Assembly: GCA_038209365.1 (NCBI GenBank)
Contig: JBBQXS010000041.1
Span: forward strand, 1 to 39,358
Length of the DNA stretch: 39,358 nucleotides
Source: DASQHW01 sp038209365
GTDB lineage: Bacteria; Actinomycetota; Acidimicrobiia; IMCC26256; PALSA-610
Direction: 5' to 3'
Shown: in pieces, positions 24,280 through 31,192 of the stretch
Layout of the letters: the number at the start of each line of letters is the position of its first letter
Numbering within the stretch: the stretch's first letter is position 1
Notes under the pieces: generated by a model
Told to the model about the DNA's origin: nothing
Seen by the model: the letters and a program-made list of their open reading frames with translations, nothing else
Database searches by the model: none
Position numbers and translations under genes: made by a program

Positions 24280-24341
24280 GCCGGGTCGCCCGGAGCGTCT
24301 GGAAGCGGGGAGCTGCAGACGGCCAGACGACCCGACCCGGC
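24280..24341 (+). ncRNA. Candidate structured RNA with two competing pairings
   Basis: GCCGGGTCG (24280-24288) pairs with CGACCCGGC (24333-24341), a 9-bp outer stem. Inside, CGTCTGG (24296-24302) can pair with CCAGACG (24323-24329, 7 bp) or, in a shorter form, with CAGACG (24316-24321, 6 bp). The two inner pairings exclude each other. The element lies between two small membrane-protein genes and about 30 bases before the second. It matches no riboswitch class I can recognise; it could also be a terminator of the upstream gene. Confidence 0.35.
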
Positions 24342-24372
24342 GTCACGCTATTCCCAACAAAAATAGTTGCCA

Positions 24373-24507
24373 ATGCGTTCGGAGGTCGACGCGAGACGAC
24401 CGCCCCGAAAGGCGGCCGTGCGACGGGGCCTCCTGTTCGGAGGCGGTACCTGGCTGCTCGTCGTCGGTTTCGTCCTGCTGTGGAACGACACCACCCGTCA
24501 TCAGTAG
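24373..24507 (+). CDS. Possible 44-residue membrane protein
   Basis: A short frame from ATG 24373 encodes an Arg-rich start (MRSEVDARRPPRKAAVRRG) followed by one membrane helix (LLFGGGTWLLVVGFVLLW) and DTTRHQ. The positive-inside charge and clean helix favour a real protein; no ribosome binding site of strength is seen. Function unknown. Confidence 0.45.
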   Translation: MRSEVDARRPPRKAAVRRGLLFGGGTWLLVVGFVLLWNDTTRHQ

Positions 24508-24535
24508 GCGCGGGCAAGAGGGCGGCGACTCTCAC

Positions 24536-24625
24536 TTATCCACAAGCCGGAGCCGATACCCCGCGTGGGTGTGTCACCGAACACATCCCCCGTTTTCCCC
24601 AGACTGTGGACAACTCTGTGGGGAA
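24536..24625. promoter_or_regulatory. Cluster of DnaA boxes
   Basis: TTATCCACA at 24536-24544 is a perfect DnaA box. TGTGGACAA at 24605-24613 is the perfect actinobacterial form TTGTCCACA on the other strand. TTTTCCCCA (24593-24601) and TGTGGGGAA (24617-24625, i.e. TTCCCCACA) each miss the core by a base or two. The region lies between two converging genes, so it is not an ordinary promoter. It could be a DnaA-titration or replication-control site, or part of an origin. Confidence 0.6.
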
Positions 24626-24642
24626 TCACACGTTTGCGATTC

Positions 24643-24671
24643 GGTCAACGGATGGTCAACGCCTGTTCAAC
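24643..24671. repeat. Three 11-bp phased repeats next to the DnaA boxes
   Basis: GGTCAAC at 24643-24649 and 24654-24660 and GTTCAAC at 24665-24671 recur with an exact 11-bp period, one turn of the helix. They end six bases before the crgA stop codon. Such phasing is typical of protein-binding iterons. Confidence 0.5.
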
Positions 24672-24676
24672 TGCGT

Positions 24677-24910
24677 TCAGCGGTAGTTCGTCGCCAGCAG
24701 GAAACCGCTGCAGATCAGGCCGATGCCGAGCAACAGGTAGCGATTCTCGGTGTTCGCTCCCGGGAGCAGGTTCAAGTAGTTGCCCACGACGACGATCAGG
24801 CCGGCGGCGAGCAATGTGGTCAGTGCAACGGGTACCCACAACTTGCTCGGGGGTGCCTTCTTCTGCGGCGGGGGCGTGTACCGCGACCGCTTCGACTTGG
24901 ACTGAGGCAC
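24677..24910 (-). CDS. crgA: Cell division protein CrgA
   Basis: A 77-residue protein of the CrgA/UPF0233 family, which in mycobacteria and Streptomyces recruits FtsZ, FtsI and other divisome parts. It has the MPQSKSKRSRY start typical of CrgA, a Pro-rich linker, then two membrane helices (KLWVPVALTTLLAAGLIVVVGNYL and YLLLGIGLICSGFLLATNY). The position beside pabA and the pknB operon is the conserved actinobacterial location. It starts at GTG 24910, buried in a long hairpin, which may limit its expression. Confidence 0.9.
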   Translation of the reverse strand: MPQSKSKRSRYTPPPQKKAPPSKLWVPVALTTLLAAGLIVVVGNYLNLLPGANTENRYLLLGIGLICSGFLLATNYR

Positions 24911-24935
24911 GTCCGCAGCGTAGCTGCGGACGTGC
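24907..24935. promoter_or_regulatory. Perfect 13-bp-arm palindrome over the crgA start codon
   Basis: GCACGTCCGCAGC (24907-24919) and GCTGCGGACGTGC (24923-24935) pair perfectly around GTA. The 3' arm, as read in crgA mRNA, contains the GTG start codon and the space where a ribosome binding site would be. The element also sits in the gap between divergent crgA and pabA, so it may be an operator in DNA, a translation-blocking hairpin in RNA, or both. Confidence 0.7.
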
Positions 24936-24992
24936 TCGCCGCATCACTTATCCGCGAGCCGCGTCGAGTCAGCCTCGTTACGCTTCGGGCTC

Positions 24993-25601
24993 GTGAATCC
25001 GCGTGTGCTCGTGATCGACAACTACGACTCGTTCGTCTACAACCTCGTGCAGTATCTCGGGGAGCTCGGTGCCGAGCCCGTCGTGCACCGCCACGATGCG
25101 ATCACGATCGATGAGATGCGGGCGCTCGCGCCCGACGCGGTGTTGATCTCACCGGGCCCGGGCCGTCCCGCCGACGCCGGGCTGTCGAACGACGCGATTC
25201 GAGCCTTCGGCGAGCACGGCACGCCTGTGCTCGGTGTGTGCCTCGGTCTCCAGTGCATCGGCGAGCTGTACGGCGGCGAAGTCGTGCGCGCGCCACGGGT
25301 CATGCACGGCAAGACCTCGGAGATCCGGCACAACGGTACGGGCGTGTTCGCCAACCTCCCGAACCCGTTGACGGCGACGCGCTACCACTCGCTCGTCGTC
25401 GAGCGTGATTCAGTGCCGGACGCGCTCGAGGTCACTGCCGAGTCGGAGGACGGCTTGGTCATGGGCTTGCGACACCGAACGCTCCCGATCGAGGGCGTGC
25501 AGTTCCACCCCGAGTCGATCCTCACCGACGCCGGCCACGACCTCTTGCGGAACTTCTTGCGGGACGCGGCGGACGCGGCAGGTGCGCGCGCCCGCGCGTG
25601 A
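24993..25601 (+). CDS. pabA: Glutamine amidotransferase of anthranilate/aminodeoxychorismate synthase
   Basis: A 202-residue class I glutamine amidotransferase that frees ammonia from glutamine for chorismate amination to aminodeoxychorismate (folate) or anthranilate (tryptophan). The fold shows VLVIDNYDSFVYNLVQYLGELG, ISPGPGRP, the nucleophile Cys83 in VLGVCLGLQ and the His-x-Glu pair in GVQFHPESI. No partner synthase subunit lies in the window, so pabA or trpG cannot be separated; the location next to crgA is where actinobacteria keep it. GTG start. The last 80 bases overlap the 3' end of mutY on the other strand. Confidence 0.93.
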   Translation: MNPRVLVIDNYDSFVYNLVQYLGELGAEPVVHRHDAITIDEMRALAPDAVLISPGPGRPADAGLSNDAIRAFGEHGTPVLGVCLGLQCIGELYGGEVVRAPRVMHGKTSEIRHNGTGVFANLPNPLTATRYHSLVVERDSVPDALEVTAESEDGLVMGLRHRTLPIEGVQFHPESILTDAGHDLLRNFLRDAADAAGARARA

Positions 25602-26349
25602 TCTCGGCCAGTCCGTCGTCGAGCAACGACGCGAGCGCCTCACCGTCGAGCTCGGCCGTCGCGACCGCTGAGCTCTCGCGCAAGCGCGCCATGATCATGC
25701 CTCTCCGCTGACGGAACGAGCCTTCGAACCGGCCCTGGCGGCGCTTGGTCTCTCCCACGAGCGCTCCGCGCGTTGCGCACCTCGTTGCGAGCGGACACTG
25801 ATCACACTGCGGCTTCCGTGCGGTGCACACGGTCGCACCGACGTCCATGAGCGCGAGCAACCGGTCGCGCCCGCGCAACCCGAGCGCCACCTGCACCGCG
25901 CAGTCCTCGGCGGCGCGTTCGGACAATGGTTCGCCCCGAACGCGCTCGCAGACCCTGCGGATGTTCACCTCGATGCCGATGCGGTCGGCATCGTCGACCT
26001 GCGCCGCGATCGCGGCCGCGGTGTATCGGCCGACGCCGGGAAGTTGCGCGAGGTCGTCGGGCCAGCCGTCGCGCGCGATCTGCTCCGCGGCTTCCCAGAG
26101 CCATCGGGCGCGTCGTGGATAGCCGAGCCGGCCCCAGGCGGTGATCACGTCCGCGAGCCCGGCAGCGGCGGCATCCGACGGAGTCGGGAAGCGCGCGACG
26201 AAGTCGGCACACGCGGGGATGACGCGCGGCACCTGGGTCTGGTGCAGCATCACTTCTGACACGAGCACGTGCCAGCGATCACGCGACGCGCGCCAGGGCA
26301 GCTCGTGGCGTCCGTGCGCGCGGTACCACTCGACGAGTGGCGGCGTCAC
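25522..26349 (-). CDS. mutY: A/G-specific adenine glycosylase MutY (short form)
   Basis: A 275-residue base-excision repair enzyme that removes adenine mispaired with 8-oxoguanine. Features: catalytic Glu32 in SEVMLHQTQV, helix-hairpin-helix LPGVGRYTAAAI (103-114) and a [4Fe-4S] site C-x6-C-x2-C-x5-C (Cys175, 182, 185, 191). The second catalytic Asp, usually in the D-x-N-V-x-R-V motif, is Glu127 (IEVNIRRV). The C-terminal NUDIX-like domain that reads 8-oxoguanine is missing, and the tail is an Arg/Pro-rich run where it overlaps pabA. It starts at GTG 26349, overlapping the pknB stop by GTGA, so it is translated from the growth-control operon. Confidence 0.88.
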   Translation of the reverse strand: MTPPLVEWYRAHGRHELPWRASRDRWHVLVSEVMLHQTQVPRVIPACADFVARFPTPSDAAAAGLADVITAWGRLGYPRRARWLWEAAEQIARDGWPDDLAQLPGVGRYTAAAIAAQVDDADRIGIEVNIRRVCERVRGEPLSERAAEDCAVQVALGLRGRDRLLALMDVGATVCTARKPQCDQCPLATRCATRGALVGETKRRQGRFEGSFRQRRGMIMARLRESSAVATAELDGEALASLLDDGLAEITRGRAHLPRPPRPARSSARGRGRRR

Positions 26350-28277
26350 GGTCCGGTCGTCGTCGTCGTGGACGATGCGGGGGACTTGATGCCGATGGTG
26401 AGCAGGATGTTGGTCCCGGGCTGGACCTTGGTGCCCGCCGCCGGTGACATCTCGATCACTTTGCCGACGTTGTTGTCGTCGACCTTGTTGAGGGTCGACA
26501 CGGTGAAGCCGGCTGCCTTCAGCTCGAACGTCGCTTCGTCGGTTGTCCGGCCGATCTCCGGAGGAACTGCCACGTTCGCCTTCCCGCTCGAGATGAAGAC
26601 CCGGATCGGCGTGTCGGTCGGTTCCGTCTGGTTGGCCGGCGGGTCGGTGCGCGTCGCCGAGCCTTCCGGGATCGTGTCGCTGACTTCCTGCACGAAGGTG
26701 ATCTTGCTCGGGTCGAATCCCGCCTGTTGGAGCGCCTGCGCGGCCTGGTCCTGCGAGAGGCCCTTCACGTCGGGGATCGCAATGGGAGCTGGGCCGGTCG
26801 ACACGAGCAGCGTCACGGTGCCGCCCTTGGGCGCGGCCGTGCCCGCCGCGGGCCTGCTTTCGATGACCAGGTCCTTGGCGACCTTGCTCGATTGGCCCTT
26901 CGTCTTCACCTGGAAGCCCAGGCCGTTGAGCCGATCGGTCGCGTCCTTGACCGGCATGTTGTTGATCTCGAACGGGATCAGCACCTGCTCGGCGCCACTG
27001 CTGACGGTCAGGTTCACCGTCGTGTTGCTTGCCACGCTCCGCTTCGCGGGCGGATCTTGGACGATGACCGTGCCGACCGGCGCCGGATCGTTCACATTCT
27101 CGACCGTCGACTTGAGGTGCGCGTCGGCGAGCGTCTGCCGCGCGACGTTGACCTTCTTCCCGACGACATCGGGCACGCCCACTTTCCCCTCGGCGCCACC
27201 GAACGTGGTGGCCAGGAACAGGATGAGGCCGATGACCGCGGCGAGCCCGACCAACACCAGGAACGTGACCAGTGCCGGGTTCCGCCGGCGGCGCGGGTAC
27301 GTCGGCGCCCCGACGTAGCGGCCGCGTTCGTCGACTGCCGGGCTCGCAACGGTCGTTGCGGCCGCGGCCGCGTACGCACCGCTTCCTTGCGCGGCGGTCG
27401 CCGACGTCGGCACCTCGGCGACCATCGCGGTGACCGGCGCCGATGCCAGCGGCCGCCCGCGACGGAAGCGCAGCAGGTCGGCGCGCAGGTCGTCGGCGGT
27501 CTGGTAGCGCTGATCGGTGTTCTTGGCCAGCGCGGTCATGATGATCTGCTCGAGATCGCGCGGCACGTCGGCATTCCGTTGTGACGGCGCGACCGGATCT
27601 TCCCGCACATGCTTGTACGCGACTGCGACCGGCGAGTCGCCCGTGAAGGGCGCGCCACCCGTCACCATCTCGTACATCACGACACCGAGCGAGTACACAT
27701 CGCTACGCCCGTCGACCGGGAGCCCCTGTGCCTGCTCGGGTGAGAAGTACGTCGCCGTGCCCATGACCGAACCGGTCTGCGTGAGACCGTCGCTCGCACC
27801 CGCTCGCGCGATGCCGAAGTCGGTGACCTTCACATTGCCCGAACGCGTCAGCAGCACGTTGCCGGGCTTCACATCGCGATGCACCACGCCGTTGCGATGC
27901 GCGAACGCGAGCGCCGACGCGATCTCGGCGGTGATCTCGGCCGCCTGGTTCGACTCGAGCGGTGACTCGGATCGAACGAGATCGCGTAACGAGCGGCCCT
28001 CGACGTACTCCATCACGATGAAATACGTGCCGGACTCCTGCCCCCAGTCGTATATCGCCACGATGTTGGGGTGGTTGAGATTGGCGGCCGCCTGCGCTTC
28101 CCGACGGAACCGCTCGACGAACGAAGGCTCACGCGCGTATTCCGGGAAGAGCGCCTTGAGCGCGACCGGCCGGTTGAGCAACTGGTCGCGCGCCAGGTAG
28201 ACCTCGGCCATGCCGCCTTGCGCGACCTCGCGCTGGATCTCGTAGCGGCTGGAAAAGACCCGTCCGGCCAGCGTCAT
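26346..28277 (-). CDS. pknB: Serine/threonine protein kinase with PASTA repeats
   Basis: A 643-residue PknB-type kinase that couples peptidoglycan status to growth. The kinase domain (about 10-275) has the G-loop VAQGGMAEVY, Lys41, HRDVKPGN (Asp135) and DFGIAR (Asp153). A Ala/Thr-rich linker leads to one membrane helix (335-358) and four PASTA domains outside (about 366-635) that bind muropeptides or lipid II, then a Thr-rich tail. The activation loop has DGLTQTGSVMGTA, with Thr residues for autophosphorylation. Its likely targets are the FHA proteins and the pstP phosphatase product encoded upstream. Only one kinase gene is present where many actinobacteria keep pknA and pknB. Confidence 0.96.
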   Translation of the reverse strand: MTLAGRVFSSRYEIQREVAQGGMAEVYLARDQLLNRPVALKALFPEYAREPSFVERFRREAQAAANLNHPNIVAIYDWGQESGTYFIVMEYVEGRSLRDLVRSESPLESNQAAEITAEIASALAFAHRNGVVHRDVKPGNVLLTRSGNVKVTDFGIARAGASDGLTQTGSVMGTATYFSPEQAQGLPVDGRSDVYSLGVVMYEMVTGGAPFTGDSPVAVAYKHVREDPVAPSQRNADVPRDLEQIIMTALAKNTDQRYQTADDLRADLLRFRRGRPLASAPVTAMVAEVPTSATAAQGSGAYAAAAATTVASPAVDERGRYVGAPTYPRRRRNPALVTFLVLVGLAAVIGLILFLATTFGGAEGKVGVPDVVGKKVNVARQTLADAHLKSTVENVNDPAPVGTVIVQDPPAKRSVASNTTVNLTVSSGAEQVLIPFEINNMPVKDATDRLNGLGFQVKTKGQSSKVAKDLVIESRPAAGTAAPKGGTVTLLVSTGPAPIAIPDVKGLSQDQAAQALQQAGFDPSKITFVQEVSDTIPEGSATRTDPPANQTEPTDTPIRVFISSGKANVAVPPEIGRTTDEATFELKAAGFTVSTLNKVDDNNVGKVIEMSPAAGTKVQPGTNILLTIGIKSPASSTTTTTGP

Positions 28278-28289
28278 GGTTGCAGCACC

Positions 28290-29834
28290 CTAACCGCCGT
28301 TTCGGTTGTTTTGCGGTTGCCCCCCGCCGCATTGCGACGGGCGCGGCGGGCTGGCGAGCAGCGATTGCAGGACTTGTTTTGCGATCGGCGCGGCGACCCG
28401 TCCACCGGTCGCCTCGGCGTTGGTGCCGTCGACACCGCCGTGTTCGACGAGCACCGCGACGGCATAGCGCGGAGCGTCGGCCGGCGCGAACGCGATGAAC
28501 CACGCGTGCGGTGGGCGGCCGTCCCCGGTCTCGGCCGTGCCGGTCTTGCCCGCGACCTGCACGCCGGGGATCTGCGCCGCGGTTCCCGTACCGCGCGGAT
28601 CGTTCACCACGCCGAGCATGAACTGCCGCATCGTGTCGGCGGTCGTGGGGTCCATTGCGCGTGTGTACTCGCTCGTGTCGACGCGCTGCACCACCCGATT
28701 GTCGGTATCCATCACGCAGTCGACGACGTGCGGGTCGAGGATCGTGCCGCCCGTTGCCACGGACTCGGCGACGAGCGCCATCTCGAGCGGCGTGACCAGG
28801 ACGTCGTGCTGTCCGATCGCGTCCTGCATGAACGCGGGTTGGTTTCGCTGGAACGTTCCCGGTTTCGGTCCCTGACTGCGCACGATCGGTGGGTCGAAGC
28901 CGGTCGCGTGGCCGCTCGGCGGAGGGCCGGTCTGCACACCGAAGTTCTGCACGCCGCTCGCGAGCTGTTCACCCAAGTCGAAGCCGACCTGCGCGAACGT
29001 CGTGTTGCACGACACGATGAAGCTGTCGAGCAGCGAGCCACCGCACCGCTCACCACCGAAGTTGCTCAGCGTTTGACCGTTCGTCTGGGGCAGCGGGATC
29101 TCGCTGAGCACAGGGAACTGCGTGGCGACATCGACGTTGTTCTGGATTGCGATCGACGCGGTGACAGTCTTGAACGTCGACCCGGGCGGATAGAGCTCGG
29201 CCCACGCATGCGGCAACAACGGCTTGCTCTTGTCGAGCAGCAGCAGCGAGCGCGCAGCCTGGGCCTTGCTCGGGTTGTGGTTGACGAGGAGATTCGGGTC
29301 GTACGTCGGGTTCGAGTAGGCGGCGAGCACACCACCGCTTCGCACGTCGAGCACGACGACCGATCCCGGTCGACCCGCCAAGCCGTTCGCAGCAAGTTGC
29401 TGCACCGCGCGCGACGCCGTGAGGACGACGGTGCCGACCGGCTGGCGCGTCGCGAACGCGTCGGCGAGGCCGCGCGGCGTGAGGTTGAACGTACGGCCCG
29501 CGAGATCGTCGGAGAACGTCCGCTCGACGCCCACTTCTCCGAACTGGATCGATTGGTAGCCGACGATGCCCGAGAACAGCGAGGCGGTGTCCTTGGGATA
29601 GACGCGCTGGCGCTTGAACTCGTCGTTGGCAGGCACCGATTGGGCGACGATCACTCCGTCGGACGTGACGATCGGGCCCCGGTCGCGCTGGGCGTTCCGG
29701 AGGAAGGTCCGCGAGTTGCGGGGATCGGCGGCCAGCTTGTCGCTACGCGCCACCTGGAGGTAGGTGAGCTGCGCGACCAAGCCGACGAACAACACGATCA
29801 TCGCCGCGCCGACGCGTCGGATGCCCGAGTTCAC
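28290..29834 (-). CDS. pbpA: Class B penicillin-binding protein (transpeptidase) PbpA
   Basis: A 514-residue transpeptidase that cross-links peptidoglycan outside the membrane. One N-terminal membrane helix (about 8-27) is followed by the pedestal region and a catalytic domain. Active-site motifs are STFK (219-222), SCN (275-277) and KTG (430-432). The start is GTG 29834, whose bases overlap the rodA stop as GTGA. The frame stays open far upstream, but that part is a shadow of rodA. It works with RodA, the next gene upstream. Confidence 0.94.
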   Translation of the reverse strand: MNSGIRRVGAAMIVLFVGLVAQLTYLQVARSDKLAADPRNSRTFLRNAQRDRGPIVTSDGVIVAQSVPANDEFKRQRVYPKDTASLFSGIVGYQSIQFGEVGVERTFSDDLAGRTFNLTPRGLADAFATRQPVGTVVLTASRAVQQLAANGLAGRPGSVVVLDVRSGGVLAAYSNPTYDPNLLVNHNPSKAQAARSLLLLDKSKPLLPHAWAELYPPGSTFKTVTASIAIQNNVDVATQFPVLSEIPLPQTNGQTLSNFGGERCGGSLLDSFIVSCNTTFAQVGFDLGEQLASGVQNFGVQTGPPPSGHATGFDPPIVRSQGPKPGTFQRNQPAFMQDAIGQHDVLVTPLEMALVAESVATGGTILDPHVVDCVMDTDNRVVQRVDTSEYTRAMDPTTADTMRQFMLGVVNDPRGTGTAAQIPGVQVAGKTGTAETGDGRPPHAWFIAFAPADAPRYAVAVLVEHGGVDGTNAEATGGRVAAPIAKQVLQSLLASPPRPSQCGGGQPQNNRNGG

Positions 29835-31192
29835 GGCGAAACACCGGGGGGCGTGGCGCGCGCACTCGAGGCACTGCGAGCGGTGTCGTCGGAGATGCGC
29901 AGCATGATGGCGACGAGCGCAAAGTTGGCGACGAGGGACGATCCGCCGTACGAGACGAACGGCAACGTGATCCCTGTGAGAGGAATCACGCGCAGCACGC
30001 CGCCGATGATGAGGAACGTCTGGAGCGCGAAGATCGTGGCGATGCCGGCCGCGAACAACTTTGCGAACGGGCGCATCGCGTCGACCGCGATGCGGAACAT
30101 GCTGCCGACCATGAGCATGAACGCGGCGACGACCGCTACGGTGCCCACCAGACCGAGCTCTTCCCCGATCGCGGCGAAGATGTAGTCGGTGCTCGCAAGC
30201 GGAACGAGAGAAGGGTTGCCCAGCCCGAGCCCGGTACCGGCGATCCCCCCCGATCCCAAACCGAACCAACCCTGGACGGCCTGGTAGCCGCCGCCGGGTT
30301 GGTTGATCCGGGTCCAGGGATCCGTCCAGTTCTCGACGCGCAGGCGGACATGACCGAACGATTTGTACGCAACGAATCCGCCGACGACGAGCAGAATCAC
30401 CGTGCCGACGAGGTACGCGCGCCGGCGCGTCGCCATGTAGAGCATCGCCGCGAACACGCCGAAGAACAACAGCGACGTGCCCATGTCCTTCTGGTAGCCG
30501 AGGACCAACAACGCCACGCCCCAGGCGAGCAGCAACGGCCCGAGGTCGCGCGGTGACGGCAGGAAGAAACGTCCGGCACGTATGCGTCCTTCGGCGAGGA
30601 GCTCCCGTTTGTCGACGAGGTACGCGGCGAAGAACGCGACCAGCAGCAGCTTGGCGATCTCGCTCGGCTCGAACGTCAGCGCGCCGATCCCGACCCAGAG
30701 ACGGGCGCCGTTGATCGTGCGGCCGATGCCCGGCGCCATCGGCAACAGGAGGAATCCGATGCCGAGGAGCAGCGCGGTGTACCGGTACCGTTCGAAGACC
30801 CGCACGTCCCGCACCAGTATCAGTGTCACGACGAACACCGCGACCGCGATCGCGACCCATAGCGACTGCACGCGCGCCTGCGTCCTGTAGTTGAGCCTGC
30901 CGTTCGCGTCGGCGCGTGCGAGGCGCGCGATCATCACGAAGCCGAGCCCGTTCAGCAGCGCGGCGAGCGGAAGCAACGTGGCGTCGGCGTAGGGAGCGAA
31001 CCGGCGAACCGCGAAGTGCGCGATCGCGTACAGGCCGAAGACCGAGCCCAGCAACGGATAGAGGTCGGGGGGGAGGTTCGGTCCCTCGGCGAGCGCGACG
31101 ACGATGTAGCCGCCGACGGTGACCGCGACGACGAGGACACCCAGCGACAGCTCGGCGCGCCGGCGCGTGCGGGCGAGGAGAGGAAGTGTCAC
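29831..31192 (-). CDS. rodA: RodA/FtsW-family peptidoglycan glycosyltransferase
   Basis: A 453-residue SEDS protein with about ten to twelve membrane helices, polymerising lipid II. Family residues include NYRTQARVQ, GARLWVGIGALTFEPSEIAKLL, QKDMGTSLLFFGVF, the long loop DPWTRINQPGGGYQAVQGWFGLGSGG and the end motif LPFVSYGGSSLVANFALVAIM. Pairing with pbpA identifies it as the elongation or PknB-linked type. GTG start overlaps the pstP stop (GTGA), so translation is coupled. Confidence 0.94.
   Translation of the reverse strand: MTLPLLARTRRRAELSLGVLVVAVTVGGYIVVALAEGPNLPPDLYPLLGSVFGLYAIAHFAVRRFAPYADATLLPLAALLNGLGFVMIARLARADANGRLNYRTQARVQSLWVAIAVAVFVVTLILVRDVRVFERYRYTALLLGIGFLLLPMAPGIGRTINGARLWVGIGALTFEPSEIAKLLLVAFFAAYLVDKRELLAEGRIRAGRFFLPSPRDLGPLLLAWGVALLVLGYQKDMGTSLLFFGVFAAMLYMATRRRAYLVGTVILLVVGGFVAYKSFGHVRLRVENWTDPWTRINQPGGGYQAVQGWFGLGSGGIAGTGLGLGNPSLVPLASTDYIFAAIGEELGLVGTVAVVAAFMLMVGSMFRIAVDAMRPFAKLFAAGIATIFALQTFLIIGGVLRVIPLTGITLPFVSYGGSSLVANFALVAIMLRISDDTARSASSARATPPGVSP

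Noticed and set aside
24271..24341. Cobalamin riboswitch
   Set aside because: The GGGGAAGCCGGG stretch is similar, but the B12 box and the rest of the conserved core are absent.
28071..30185. 704-codon open frame on the + strand
   Set aside because: Antisense shadow of pknB and pbpA; those genes have complete catalytic motifs.
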